Positions 52,509 through 62,217 of a DNA stretch of 64,000 nt are shown here, piece after piece. A model generated the notes under the pieces. The model saw nothing but the letters and a program-made list of their open reading frames with translations, did not search any database and was not told the DNA's origin. A program made the translations under genes and the position numbers. The DNA comes from Sulfolobales archaeon. Lineage in GTDB: Archaea; Thermoproteota; Thermoprotei_A; Sulfolobales; Desulfurococcaceae. The stretch lies in contig JANXDZ010000002.1 of assembly GCA_025059075.1 (NCBI GenBank), positions 186,001 through 250,000 of the forward strand, in the 5' to 3' direction. Each line of letters opens with the position of its first letter. Position 1 is the first letter of the stretch.

Positions 52509-53888
52509 CTATTGCTTACGTGCTTTACGTGGGTATATGTAGTCTTTTGGAGCCTTATTAAATGGCTCTAAGTATTTTCCAAGCGTTTTTGGAATCAATA
52601 TTGTTCCATCCGGCTCCTGGTGATTTTCAAGTATTGCTGTTATAGTTCTCGTACTTGCTATAGCAGTGCTGTTAAGAGTGTGCAAATACTCCTTCTTCAT
52701 CCCCCTCCTCCTGACTAGTCTTACCTTAAGCCTATATGCCTGCCAGTCCGTTACATTACTACAGCTAACCATCTCCCTATACTTACCTTGAGCAGGCATC
52801 CACACCTCAAGATCATATTTCTTCGCAGCAGGAGCTCCTAAATCTCCACTAGCTATGTTAACTACTCTATATGGCAGCTCTAGGCCTTTAAACAGTTCTT
52901 CAGCATTCCTAATGAGCTCCTCCATCAAGTCCCAGCTCTCCTCAGGCTTAGCATATATGAATTGCTCAACTTTATGGAATTGATGCACTCTAAAGACTCC
53001 CTTTAAATCCTTGCTTCCAGCACCAGCCTCTTTCCTAAAACAGGGGCTTATTCCAACGTACTTCAGCGGAAGATCATCCTCTAGAACATCCTCTCCATAG
53101 TGTAGTGCAGCTAAAGAATGCTCTGCTGTAGCAATTAAATATAGGTCCTCGCCTTCAATTCTATATATAGCATCCTTAAACGTAGCGAAGTCTATGACCC
53201 CCATCATTACTTTCTCCTTCAACATATATGGAGGGAGGACTAATGTATATCCCTTAGCAGTAAGGAAGTCAATAGCGTATAGCAGTAAGGCTAAGTCAAG
53301 CCAGACTAAGTCATTGAATAAGTAGTAGAACCTACTTCCAGCTACTTCACTAGCCTTAAGAGTGTTTCCAAGCATCAATACTTCCTCAAGCATATCAGCA
53401 TGTCCAATGGGCCTCCAATCTATTAACTCATAGTCCACCCTAAATCCATACTTCTCAGTCTGCTCATTAAACTGCTCTAAGTACCCGGTCCATACCTTAG
53501 CTCTACCCCAGAACCTAATGGGGATATTATAGGAGTCATCTGGTCCAAGGGGGACTGATTCATGAACTATGTTAGGCAGCTCTAACAGAGCTTTCTCTCT
53601 CTCAAGTTCAACGGCCTTAAGCTCTATTTCAATAGCCTCAAGTTTCTCAAGAAGCTCCTTGGCTTCCCTAAGAGCCTTCTCCCTCTCATCGCCTTGAAGC
53701 TTCTGTATACTCCTACTGATCACGTTGTGTTTATGTCTAAGCTCATCGGCTTCCTTCAGCATTCTCCTCCACTTGAGGTCTAGGTCGTGAGCTCTATCGA
53801 CTATCGATGGATCCATAAACCTCTTCTTAACGTACTCCCTCAATGTATCTGGATTATTTCTAAGTAATTCAAGTATGCTCCAGCTCAA
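52509..53888 (-). CDS. serS: Seryl-tRNA synthetase
   Basis: Charges tRNA-Ser. The N-terminal coiled-coil arm (about 30-105) is followed by a class II catalytic core with [14 protein letters not shown] in motif 1/2 area, [16 protein letters not shown] (motif 2) and the motif 3 region [12 protein letters not shown]. It is of the common bacterial/eukaryal type, not the methanogen type. The frame extends to 53897, but a GGTG site six bases before TTG 53888 and family N-termini ([12 protein letters not shown]) favour 53888, giving 459 residues. Confidence 0.95.
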   Translation of the reverse strand: MSWSILELLRNNPDTLREYVKKRFMDPSIVDRAHDLDLKWRRMLKEADELRHKHNVISRSIQKLQGDEREKALREAKELLEKLEAIEIELKAVELEREKALLELPNIVHESVPLGPDDSYNIPIRFWGRAKVWTGYLEQFNEQTEKYGFRVDYELIDWRPIGHADMLEEVLMLGNTLKASEVAGSRFYYLFNDLVWLDLALLLYAIDFLTAKGYTLVLPPYMLKEKVMMGVIDFATFKDAIYRIEGEDLYLIATAEHSLAALHYGEDVLEDDLPLKYVGISPCFRKEAGAGSKDLKGVFRVHQFHKVEQFIYAKPEESWDLMEELIRNAEELFKGLELPYRVVNIASGDLGAPAAKKYDLEVWMPAQGKYREMVSCSNVTDWQAYRLKVRLVRRRGMKKEYLHTLNSTAIASTRTITAILENHQEPDGTILIPKTLGKYLEPFNKAPKDYIYPRKARKQ

Positions 53889-53989
53889 GCACAGCACCGC
53901 ATTAATGAATAATGGGCGGCTAGTTATTAACGATTGCGCTCAATCTACACATGTCTAAACTAATGCTGTAGTAAATAGTGTTAAAGAAA

Positions 53990-55102
53990 TTAAATTACCT
54001 CCAATAAGAACTTGCCGTTTTCATAGACTAGCTCTCCATCAGCGTATACTCTGCCTTTCCTCATATCTTTAATCATGTCCCAGTGTATAGCACTCTTATT
54101 TCTTCCACCAGACTCAGGGTATGCTGCTCCAAGAGCTATATGCATCGTTCCACCAATCTTTTCATCAAACAAGATCTCTTTTGTAAACCTATCTATGGAG
54201 TAGTTTAAGCCAAAGGCTATTTCACCCAGCCTCACTGCCCCCTCATCTACGCTGAGCATTTTCCTTAGAAATTCCTCTCCACGCATAGCTCTAGCCTCTA
54301 TGACTACTCCTTTGCTGAACACAAGCCTTACTCCATCTACTTCAACCCCCCTCCATATAGCTGGGTAGTCGAACTCTACAAAGCCTTCAGCACTGTCTTC
54401 AATTGGTGCAGTAAATACTTCTCCTCCAGGCATGTTGTGTCTCCCGTCATCGTTTACCCAAGTCCTTCCATGCACTCCTAAAGCTAAGCTTATTCCAGGG
54501 CCTTCATAGCGTAGTTCACTTACTTTACTAAGGAAGTTCACTATCCTCTGTTGTTCTCTAGCTTTCTCAACCCAGGCTGATACAGGGTCTTCTCTATCAA
54601 TTAGTGTTGCTCTATAGACAAATTCCTCGTATTCAATAATGCTCATCCCCGCTTCTTGCGCCAGAGCCCTAGTTGGGTATGGTGCTACAACCCACTTTAA
54701 CTCTCCTCTAGCGCTCCTCTCCATGAAGATCTCCATTAATGGCGCTCTAGAAGCACTTCTACGCTTAATTCTCTCAGGATCTATGCCTACTAAGTGCTTT
54801 GTATGAGTTGAGCTAAGTATACTTATTCTAGCAGTTATTCTAGAGGCTATCTCCCTCTCAATGCTACTCACGTAGCTAAGTAATTCATCTCTAGCAAATC
54901 TATAGAAGATCTCTTCGAAAACCTCGTCATATACATTGACTACTACTGGGTAGCCTCCGTGTTCAACAACCTCCTTAAAGACCTCCTTTATCAAAGGCAT
55001 TGCCTCATAACTGCCGTATATAGCTACTTCATCAATAGGCTTTACAGCAACTGAATACTCAACTAAAAGCTTAGCTAACTTAGACTCCATGGAGTTAGAC
55101 AT
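53990..55102 (-). CDS. Aminopeptidase, M29 family
   Basis: Metallo-aminopeptidase of the AmpS/aminopeptidase T type that removes N-terminal residues from peptides. The 370-residue protein has the family layout: an N-terminal alpha/beta domain and a catalytic part with NMPGGEVFTAP, EARAMRGEEFL, and IHWDMIKDMRKG near the end, which hold metal ligands (Glu, His, Asp). The ATG start follows GGTGA. It fits with the peptide importer and M55 enzyme in this window. Confidence 0.92.
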   Translation of the reverse strand: MSNSMESKLAKLLVEYSVAVKPIDEVAIYGSYEAMPLIKEVFKEVVEHGGYPVVVNVYDEVFEEIFYRFARDELLSYVSSIEREIASRITARISILSSTHTKHLVGIDPERIKRRSASRAPLMEIFMERSARGELKWVVAPYPTRALAQEAGMSIIEYEEFVYRATLIDREDPVSAWVEKAREQQRIVNFLSKVSELRYEGPGISLALGVHGRTWVNDDGRHNMPGGEVFTAPIEDSAEGFVEFDYPAIWRGVEVDGVRLVFSKGVVIEARAMRGEEFLRKMLSVDEGAVRLGEIAFGLNYSIDRFTKEILFDEKIGGTMHIALGAAYPESGGRNKSAIHWDMIKDMRKGRVYADGELVYENGKFLLEVI

Positions 55103-55329
55103 AAAGTCACCTACTCCACAACTGATGTTTTCAATTCACTACCTTAGCTTTTAACTTTACCTATATGTAGAGGAACTAAGGCAACTCGTTCAAAGAGTTT
55201 AAAGCGTTGGCTCAAGGGCTTTGATACGTTCATTACACAACATTTAATTCACTATTCATAGATATCATTGCCGGGCGATCCTACATCCAAGTAAGTGCAT
55301 AGAGAAGCTATAAAAGTTAATCCCCTGGT

Positions 55330-56095
55330 TGAAGATCTTTCTACAACTGAGGGCTTTAGAGAGATGGAGACGCTGTTTCAGAGCCTGTAGCCTTAGTTAA
55401 ACAAAAGTAGTTTAAGGAACTCATGGATGGGGAAGGAGCTTAAAGTAGTTAATTTATGCAGTGGCACAAGCATTGGGGGCATCACTCTAGCTAAAGTCCT
55501 AGTGGATTTAGGCATTAGAGTTAGCTTAACTCTAGTTGATCTTCGTTGAGACACTCTCAATAAAGCCATGGAGTTTTGCTCAAGAGAGCCCGGCTTTAAG
55601 CCCAGAGTCCTAGTACACAATGTCCTAGGGGAAGTGGAGTTGGGAGCTAAGTTCGATGTCTTACTTGGGGTCTTATAACACCACACTTCAGCCCGTGGAA
55701 TTGGATTAAAGTATTGGCTAATACGTCACGGCTTTTAGCAAGTGATGGACTGTTCTTATATGATGAAGCGAGTCTAGTGTATGAAACTCATTACCTAGTG
55801 TATAGTATGAATATGTATTCTGAAATTAATTGAGAGAATTAAGAAATAGAGTAGTCTCAACGATACGTAATGACAAGGACTTTAGATCAAGCTACGTAAC
55901 GCGCTTAATCCTCAACCTCATGACTAAAGAAGTAGGGGGAATGAAGATATGTTTCTGGGACTCAGCTTCTTCAGCAACACTTACATGGATCTTCCTCAAT
56001 GACGTATAGACTACATCCCTATTAGAAGGCCTTCTTCCGGTGTTGTAGTAGCTGAAAATCCAAGGCGCATGCTCGTTCATGGATGGTTGAATTAG
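55330..56095 (+). pseudogene. Decayed SAM-dependent methyltransferase gene
   Basis: The gap 55103-56165 has no intact gene but shows the remains of one. From ATG 55427 the frame reads KVVNLCSGTSIGGITLAKVL, a SAM-binding motif I, followed by LTLVDLR, then an in-frame TGA (55547-55549), more coding-like sequence to DVLLGVL and TAA (55676-55678). A frame change gives ITPHFSPWNWIKVLANTSRLLASDGLFLYDE to TGA 55831. Further coherent pieces are SSYVTRLILNLMTKEVGG and IPIRRPSSGVVVAENP, ending at TAG 56095. Upstream pieces (55330-55426) with FREMETLFQS and LVKQK and FKELMDGEG look like the broken N-terminus. At least two stops and several frameshifts are needed. Confidence 0.8.
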
Positions 56096-56165
56096 CAGCA
56101 AGCGATCTGGGGTAAGGCTAAACTAATAAACCCATTCCTGAAACTATGTTAGAGCAGTGTAGCAA

Positions 56166-56272
56166 GCCGCCGTAGCTCAGCCCGGTGGAGCGCCGGCCTC
56201 GTAACGGCATACCAACTAGATCCGTGGTCGCAAGTAAGCCGGTGGACGCGGGTTCAAATCCCGCCGGCGGCT
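56166..56272 (+). tRNA. tRNA-Thr (CGT) with intron
   Basis: Acceptor stem GCCGCCG (56166-56172) pairs with CGGCGGC, D-arm GCTC/GAGC, anticodon stem CCGGC (56193-56197) with GCCGG (56238-56242), anticodon CGT (56200-56202), T-arm GCGGG-TTCAAAT-CCCGC and discriminator T at 56272, as expected for archaeal threonine tRNAs. CCA is not encoded. The anticodon loop reads CTCGTA, then a 33-nt intron, then A. The gene ends 9 bases before the convergent gene at 56282. Confidence 0.95.
56204..56236 (+). other. tRNA-Thr intron, bulge-helix-bulge type
   Basis: The 33-nt intron sits at the canonical position 37/38. Both splice sites fall in UA|A bulges (56202-56204 and 56235-56237). The central helix pairs CTCG (56198-56201) with CAAG (56231-56234) with one C-A mismatch, and the inner helix pairs CGGC (56205-56208) with GTCG (56227-56230). 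Removal by the archaeal tRNA splicing endonuclease is expected. Confidence 0.85.
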
Positions 56273-56281
56273 CCCCTACTA

Positions 56282-57763
56282 CTATGTTAATTCGATGTAT
56301 ATTGTTGAAGCATAGTCAGGCTTCTCTAATCTAAACGAGGCTATGTGTTTAATCCCCGATAGATCTACTTCGCTTCTGCCTACAGCAATGTCGTAACTTA
56401 GCTCCTCTAGCTTCATAGGTGGAGTGCCTATATCGTAAACATTTACTTCAAGCTTATTGCTCTTAGTAGCTTTAACCAATAACCTTGGCTCACTATACCC
56501 AAGTAATGGTATTCCTCCAAAACATTTGTCACCTATTTCTGCGCCATTAATCCTAAAGATCAGTGGAGGACTGTGTTGGCTGAGCAACGATGATTCACTA
56601 ATGCCCATAATCCCCCTATATCCAATGTCTATGAGAGTCGCATCCGCGCTCCCCAGGTTTGGCGCAGTGGAGTATCCAAGCAGTATCTCACTGCCTTTTT
56701 TAGCAATGCTAGTCACTCTAGCTCCAAGAGCCATCAATATTCTTGCTTGAGGCGGAGTAATGTACACTAGCACCGTTGGCCCTACCACTGTGTTAGAGTG
56801 CGTAAAGCCCTCTCCCCCAAATCCCCCTGAGTGCAGAGAGCCGTGAGTATAGGAATTGAATACAGCTAGAATACCTCCACCTATAGGGAGTGCATTACTG
56901 CGGGATGGAGCGTAGGGGCTTAAGCCATAGTCAAAAAGTCTTACAAAGCGTGGCTCATCAATCCACGGCTCTACGGGATTTCCAACAATGACTCCTCCCC
57001 TAAAGAAGTGATAGTACTTTGCAAAAGCTGACGTAGAATACCCTGAAGTCATGCTGCTAACTCCATAGCCATCCACGCTGATTTTCTCCCAAGACTCCAC
57101 TACATAGTTAAACCACTTGCCGCTAGAGAGATCTAGGCATTGAATGCCGCTAATCCCCTGCCTCCAGTCTAGTTGTATGTCGAAGCATGCATAATCTAAG
57201 AACAGTGAGCCCTTTAAGCCAGGCATACTGCTCAACTGCTTAAAAACCGCTCCATCCCTTGAAAGCTCATATATTCCGAGGTTTACATGGCCATCAGCTC
57301 TAGCTAGAAGAAGCCTATCGTTCACCGGATCATATATCACTTGTGAAACTTCCCCCACCCACTCACGCTCATGGTTAATCGAGTCCTTCCAAAGGAGCTT
57401 CACTGATCTATTATCTATGTCATAAGCATGCACGTGACTATACTTATTTCTAAAGTCTATTTCAATACCTCCACTACTCCTAGCTTTATATACAGCTGGG
57501 TTGTGAACCCATCCTCCAAAATAGATGTAGTTATCTACAGCGTCTACGGCATTATATGTATCGCCTCCTGAAGCAGGTCCTGGGCCAAGGAGTTGGAATT
57601 TATATTTAACTACTTCATTATCGCTGTAGTGGAAGAATGCCTCTGCCTCCATTGAAAGTACGTAGTAGAGCGTTCCCCTATGGTAGTATAGCCCAAATAC
57701 TCCTCCACTACCCCACTCTGGGCCATATCTTGGGGGATATAGTTGGTGCAAACCCTCCACCAA
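56282..57763 (-). CDS. Large beta-rich protein of unknown function (DUF2139-like)
   Basis: A 493-residue soluble protein with many short beta-strand, turn and aromatic patterns (GGVFGLYYHRGTLYYVLSME, YIYFGGWVHNPAVYK), suggesting a beta-propeller. I believe it belongs to the archaeal DUF2139 group, from memory of the family's appearance rather than a definite motif. No signal peptide is seen, so it is probably cytoplasmic. Its start is 16 bases after the aminotransferase stop, so the two may be co-transcribed. Confidence 0.7.
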   Translation of the reverse strand: MVEGLHQLYPPRYGPEWGSGGVFGLYYHRGTLYYVLSMEAEAFFHYSDNEVVKYKFQLLGPGPASGGDTYNAVDAVDNYIYFGGWVHNPAVYKARSSGGIEIDFRNKYSHVHAYDIDNRSVKLLWKDSINHEREWVGEVSQVIYDPVNDRLLLARADGHVNLGIYELSRDGAVFKQLSSMPGLKGSLFLDYACFDIQLDWRQGISGIQCLDLSSGKWFNYVVESWEKISVDGYGVSSMTSGYSTSAFAKYYHFFRGGVIVGNPVEPWIDEPRFVRLFDYGLSPYAPSRSNALPIGGGILAVFNSYTHGSLHSGGFGGEGFTHSNTVVGPTVLVYITPPQARILMALGARVTSIAKKGSEILLGYSTAPNLGSADATLIDIGYRGIMGISESSLLSQHSPPLIFRINGAEIGDKCFGGIPLLGYSEPRLLVKATKSNKLEVNVYDIGTPPMKLEELSYDIAVGRSEVDLSGIKHIASFRLEKPDYASTIYIELT

Positions 57764-57779
57764 TATTTACTGGGAGAAG

Positions 57780-58964
57780 TTAGTCAAACACATCCTCTAT
57801 TGCATCCACCACTCTGCTTACGCTGACTCCGCATCCAAAGTCTCTGAGCGCTTTAGCTAGCGCTGTATAAGCTATTAATAAGTGAGTTCTAGATGCTTGA
57901 ACTCCCATGTGGCCTACTCTAATTACTCTTCCCTGAAGCCTACCCCAGCTGCCGGCTAGCATTACTCCATACTTTCTCCATAAGTAATCCCTTAGCTCTC
58001 TATCACTAATACCGCTTGGAGTTAGGAATGCTGTAACTGTTGGAGAAGAGTTATCTATTGAAGCTGGGAATGGAGTTAATCCCAGTGCTTCAAGAGCTCC
58101 CCAAGAAGCTCTTCTAGCCATTAAGTGCCTCCTATAAACACTGTCTAATCCTTCATTGAACAGCGTTTTTAAAGCTTCTTCAAGTGCATACACCAGTACA
58201 TCGCTCATGGTGTAGGGGAATACCCCATGAGTATCGAGGGATTCCCTCCACATCCTTAAGTTTAAGTATAGGCCACTGTAATTAATTCTATTAATCGCCT
58301 CCCATGCAGCTTCACTAATAGCCACTATAGTTAGCCCAGCTGGAGCATTTAAGACTTTCTGAGATCCTCCGATTAATACATCTACTTCATTTTTACTGAA
58401 TTCCACTGGTACTCCGCCAATACTTGATACAGCATCGACTATAAGCAGAGCTCCATGTTCCTTAACTACCTTTGCTACACTCGATAAGTCATTTAATATA
58501 GCTGAGGGAGTATCGCAGTGAACTAGAGTTACGATACTTACATCCTTATTGCGCTCTAGCTCTCTATCAATAGCGCTTACCTCAATACTCCTCCTCCACT
58601 CATCATCGCTAGCTCCAACTAATATTGGTATGCCATGATAAGCTTTTACAATGTCTGCAAACCCTTCTCCAAAAACTCCATTAGCGATGACTAGAACCCT
58701 GTATCCAGGCTTGACTAAGTTAGCTATTGCTGCTTCAAGCCCTAGTATAGCTTCACCAACCATAACATAGATTGAGGCGCCGCGGGCTCCCAGAAGATCT
58801 CTTAACATGCTCCTAACCTTATTATACTCCTCAAGAAACTCTGGATCTAGATCAGGGTTAGTGGTCTCTCTCGTTAACGCCATTCTAACACAGTGAGGGA
58901 TCTCTGTAGGACCAGGTGTAAGTATAAAACGATCTGTATATAGCTTCAAGCAAGCCCCAGGCAT
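57780..58964 (-). CDS. Class V aminotransferase (alanine-glyoxylate / serine-pyruvate type)
   Basis: PLP enzyme, 394 residues, that transfers an amino group to glyoxylate or pyruvate. It shows ILTPGPTEIPHCVRMAL near the N-terminus, then a mid-part LLIVDAVSSIGGVPVEF and the PLP lysine in GGSQKVLNAPAGLT. The C-terminal GSWGRLQGRVIRVGHMG is typical of the family. The start ATG 58964 may be extended; TTG at residue 6 (LKLYTDRF) is also possible. The substrate pair cannot be fixed. Confidence 0.92.
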   Translation of the reverse strand: MPGACLKLYTDRFILTPGPTEIPHCVRMALTRETTNPDLDPEFLEEYNKVRSMLRDLLGARGASIYVMVGEAILGLEAAIANLVKPGYRVLVIANGVFGEGFADIVKAYHGIPILVGASDDEWRRSIEVSAIDRELERNKDVSIVTLVHCDTPSAILNDLSSVAKVVKEHGALLIVDAVSSIGGVPVEFSKNEVDVLIGGSQKVLNAPAGLTIVAISEAAWEAINRINYSGLYLNLRMWRESLDTHGVFPYTMSDVLVYALEEALKTLFNEGLDSVYRRHLMARRASWGALEALGLTPFPASIDNSSPTVTAFLTPSGISDRELRDYLWRKYGVMLAGSWGRLQGRVIRVGHMGVQASRTHLLIAYTALAKALRDFGCGVSVSRVVDAIEDVFD

Positions 58965-59068
58965 AACTTAAGCACAGCATTCTTAAATACATTTCATTAC
59001 ATGAAGCACGAGAGCTCTTAATCAAATTGTTTCGTTTCATTGATAGCACTGATTTTAGCCATAAAAAC

Positions 59069-59077
59069 TTATATATA
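59069..59077 (+). promoter_or_regulatory. TATA box of the sugar ABC operon
   Basis: TTATATATA preceded by an A-rich BRE-like ATAAAAAC, about 79 bases before the preferred ATG at 59148. It is among the clearest promoters in the window. Confidence 0.65.
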
Positions 59078-59095
59078 CATAAAATTAATAAAGAA

Positions 59096-59125
59096 TTCTA
59101 TATATAATAATTATTCTATATAGAA
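59096..59125 (+). promoter_or_regulatory. Repeated TTCTATATA sites and 12-bp palindrome
   Basis: TTCTATATA occurs at 59096-59104 and again at 59114-59122, 18 bases apart; the second is part of the perfect palindrome TTCTATATAGAA (59114-59125). The sites lie around the predicted transcription start and could bind a sugar-responsive repressor. Confidence 0.4.
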
Positions 59126-59147
59126 GAAAATGGATACGGTGGTTAAT

Positions 59148-60467
59148 ATGGCCATAAAAACTGTGTATGCACTCGTGATAGCTGTCATAGTTACCGCAGT
59201 AGTTGTAGGTGGAGGATTATACTACTATTACACAACTGTGCTCGCTAAACCAAGGGCTAATTTACTTGAAATATATCACTGGTGGACTTCTGGTGGTGAG
59301 AAAGCTGCTATAGATGCACTAGTAGCAGTATTTCAGGCGAAGTATCCTGATGTAGGCGTTATACAAAGTCCTGTTGCAGGCGGTGCAGGCTATGTTATGA
59401 AGGCAGTAATGAAGGCTATGGTTGCAGCTGGTGAAGCTCCTGACGCATTCCAAGTCCATGCAGGTTACGAAATGAAGCCATATATAGATGCTGGCTACTT
59501 AGATCCCATTGATGACCTATGGGCACAGCAAGGCTGGGAAGAAGTATTTCCACCAGTTGTAAAAGACATGGTTAAGTGGGGAGGACGTTACTATGCTGTC
59601 CCAGTGAACATTCATAGAGCTAACGTATTGTGGTACAATAAACACATACTTGACCAATACGGCATAGATCCTGCGACGTTGGAGACTTGGGATGGATTCT
59701 TCGCAGCTTGTGAAAAACTCAGGGCTGCCGGCATAAGACATCCAATAGCCATGGGGGGCATAGGTAAGTGGGAGATAGCTCATGCCCTTGAACAAATATT
59801 CGTCAGTCAGGGCATAGAGTTCTACCAGGACTTAATAAATGGAAAGCTAACGGATCCCAATGACTCAAGGCTTGTGAAAGCTCTTCAGATATTTAATAGG
59901 TATTTAGATTACGTAAACCCAGACTATGCCACTCTAACATGGGATCAAGCAGTAGCAAGAGTCATTAGAGGTGAAGCAGCTTTTACAATCATGGGCGACT
60001 GGGCTAATGGAGAGTTTCTAGTAGCTGGAAAAGTATTTGGCGTAGATTATGGTGCAATACCAGTGCCGGGAACTAAGGGTATATACGTCCTTGTAGTTGA
60101 CTGCTTTGAGCGTCCTAAAGGAGCTAGGCACCCAGAGAACTCCATTAAGTGGCTAATAGTAGTTGGATCTAGAGAGGGGCAGGATGCATTTAATCCAATA
60201 AAGGGCTCAATACCAGCTAGATTAGATGCAGACATAACGAAGTACGGTCCATATCAACGGCAGGCTATAAATGACTTTAGAAACGCTAAATATATGGCTC
60301 CAAGCATAGTTCATGGAAGTGGGGCACCAGAAAAGTTTGCAAGCGCTTTTAATGACATATCTTCAGCCTTTGCATCAAATAGAGATGTATCAGCTGCGTG
60401 CAGAGGCATTATCGATGCGATCAATGCTGCTAAAGATGAGTACGTTAAGGAGTGGAGGCTTTATTAA
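59148..60467 (+). CDS. Sugar ABC transporter substrate-binding protein (family 1)
   Basis: Extracellular receptor that binds a sugar or oligosaccharide. After an N-terminal membrane helix (AIKTVYALVIAVIVTAVVVGG) and a YYYYTT stretch there is a family 1 binding domain with YHWWTSGGEKAAIDAL, the conserved GRYYAVPVNIHRANVLWYNK and AAFTIMGDWANGEF. The frame could begin at ATG 59130, but GGTGG at 59138-59142 points to ATG 59148, leaving 439 residues. The pattern is close to archaeal glucose-type receptors, with the sugar undetermined. Confidence 0.93.
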   Translation: MAIKTVYALVIAVIVTAVVVGGGLYYYYTTVLAKPRANLLEIYHWWTSGGEKAAIDALVAVFQAKYPDVGVIQSPVAGGAGYVMKAVMKAMVAAGEAPDAFQVHAGYEMKPYIDAGYLDPIDDLWAQQGWEEVFPPVVKDMVKWGGRYYAVPVNIHRANVLWYNKHILDQYGIDPATLETWDGFFAACEKLRAAGIRHPIAMGGIGKWEIAHALEQIFVSQGIEFYQDLINGKLTDPNDSRLVKALQIFNRYLDYVNPDYATLTWDQAVARVIRGEAAFTIMGDWANGEFLVAGKVFGVDYGAIPVPGTKGIYVLVVDCFERPKGARHPENSIKWLIVVGSREGQDAFNPIKGSIPARLDADITKYGPYQRQAINDFRNAKYMAPSIVHGSGAPEKFASAFNDISSAFASNRDVSAACRGIIDAINAAKDEYVKEWRLY

Positions 60468-60517
60468 ATGAAATAATTTTTTTACCCATAATTCATAAAG
60501 TCCCTCCTGGGAGAAAT

Positions 60518-61396
60518 ATGAGTTCATATGGTTCAATTCCTTTAACGATCATCCTTATGGTTTCATTAGTTACAGCATTCTTCTTCATATACGGCTTGAT
60601 AGGTTGGAATGTGCTTTTATCCTTTACAAAATCCATGGGCTTGATCACAAGCTATGAGCTAGCTGGCTCAATACAGTATATGAAGGCGGGATCAGATCCT
60701 GTATTCCAGATCTCGCTTAAAAACAATCTAATGCTAATAATGCTTTTCATTCCTGGAAGCATAGGACTTGGGCTGCTGTTAGCAGTATTGCTTGACATAG
60801 CTGGCAGTAAAGGGGAAACTCTATATAGAACCATTTACCTTCTTCCATTCTCATTATCATTCGTTATAACGGCATCTATGTGGGCATGGATGTATAATTA
60901 CTCATATGGCGTAGTAAATACTTTGCTAACAGCCTTGTTAGGCAGAGCTTTTCAAATAAACTGGCTTGGAGATCCTAACATTGCTCTCTATAGCGTAATC
61001 TTAGCACTCATCTGGCAGTTCTCAGGATATACAGCTCTAGTGTTTCTTGCAGGGATAAAGTCTATACCGGAGTCACAGATAAATGCAGCGAGAATTGATG
61101 GAGCCTCTGCATTTCAACTATACACTAAGATAGTTATTCCACAGCTAAAGCCATGGATTCTCTCCGCGTTTGTAGTACTAATGGTGTTTGCATTGAAAGC
61201 TTTCGACTTCATTTACGTATTAACGAATGGAGGGCCCGGAGTCTCTACATACGTGCTCGCGCTACTCATGTTTAGGAGGGCGTTCTTTGAAACAGACTTC
61301 CCATATGGAGCAGCTTTAGCTACAATACTCTTTACAATGGTTATTAGTGTAGTAGTGCCTTACCTATTGTTATCCTCTAGGGGGAGGGAGAAGTAA
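60518..61396 (+). CDS. Sugar ABC transporter permease 1
   Basis: First membrane subunit of the importer (MalF/UgpA-like), about 292 residues with six helices. The coupling motif is INAARIDGASAFQLYTKIVIPQLKP. The open frame starts at GTG 60452 inside the preceding gene, but GGGAG at 60508-60512 five bases before ATG 60518 (MSSYGSIPL) makes that the likely start. It overlaps the next permease by one base. Confidence 0.92.
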   Translation: MSSYGSIPLTIILMVSLVTAFFFIYGLIGWNVLLSFTKSMGLITSYELAGSIQYMKAGSDPVFQISLKNNLMLIMLFIPGSIGLGLLLAVLLDIAGSKGETLYRTIYLLPFSLSFVITASMWAWMYNYSYGVVNTLLTALLGRAFQINWLGDPNIALYSVILALIWQFSGYTALVFLAGIKSIPESQINAARIDGASAFQLYTKIVIPQLKPWILSAFVVLMVFALKAFDFIYVLTNGGPGVSTYVLALLMFRRAFFETDFPYGAALATILFTMVISVVVPYLLLSSRGREK

Positions 61397-62211
61397 TGCT
61401 GAATAAAACGAGCCTTATGACATATGCAGTTTTAACCATCCTCGCGTTCGTATATCTTTTACCGTTTTGGAGTGTGCTTACAACTGCTCTTAAGAGCGAT
61501 ATGGAGGTGAGAATGACTATACCCATAGTCCCGCCATCCAATCCCACGATGATGCCTCTACTTAAGGCTTTTGAATTAATGAAGCAGGGCTTAGTGAATA
61601 GCTTGCTCTTCACAAGCTTCGCCACTCTATTCTCAAGCTTAATAGGTTCTGTCAACGGCTTCATACTTTCAAAGGTGAAGTTTAAGTACTCTAATGTAGT
61701 GTTTCTTGCACTAAGTGTTGGAATATTCATCCCCTATCATGCAGTAATAATTCCATTGATAACTGTCACTAGTAAAGCCGGCGTTTATAACTCCATTCTT
61801 GGAATGACCATCGTTCACACAACGTATGGCATACCTATATGCACTCTGTTCTTCAAGAACTTCTTCGACGAACTCCCCGAGAGTATATTGAATGCAGCTA
61901 GAATAGATGGAGCAAGCGACTTCACTATATATAGGAGGATTGCACTCCCGCTCTCATGGCCTGCATTCATAATTACTGGAGTATTTCAATTCACAAGCAT
62001 ATGGAACGACTTCTTGTTCGGCGTAGTATTAACTAAAGGCAGCAATCAGCCTGCCAGCGTTGTACTAGCCAACCTCCTTGGAACAACAGCTGCTGAATGG
62101 AATGTACAGATGGCCGGTACATTCATTTACGCCCTACCAGTAGTAGCAGTATACCTCCTCCTCGGTAAATACTTAATTAGAGGATACCTCACTGGGGCTA
62201 TCAAAGGGTGA
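61396..62211 (+). CDS. Sugar ABC transporter permease 2
   Basis: Second membrane subunit (MalG/UgpE-like), 271 residues with six helices and the coupling motif LNAARIDGASDFTIYRRIALPLSWP. The start ATG overlaps the upstream stop. Its pairing with permease 1 is typical of CUT1 sugar importers. Confidence 0.94.
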   Translation: MLNKTSLMTYAVLTILAFVYLLPFWSVLTTALKSDMEVRMTIPIVPPSNPTMMPLLKAFELMKQGLVNSLLFTSFATLFSSLIGSVNGFILSKVKFKYSNVVFLALSVGIFIPYHAVIIPLITVTSKAGVYNSILGMTIVHTTYGIPICTLFFKNFFDELPESILNAARIDGASDFTIYRRIALPLSWPAFIITGVFQFTSIWNDFLFGVVLTKGSNQPASVVLANLLGTTAAEWNVQMAGTFIYALPVVAVYLLLGKYLIRGYLTGAIKG

Positions 62212-62217
62212 TGCAGT

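Noticed and set aside
55393-55686. Open frame on the minus strand over the methyltransferase remnant
   Set aside because: It is antisense to coherent plus-strand methyltransferase pieces and is Ser/Pro/Arg-rich, typical of a shadow frame.
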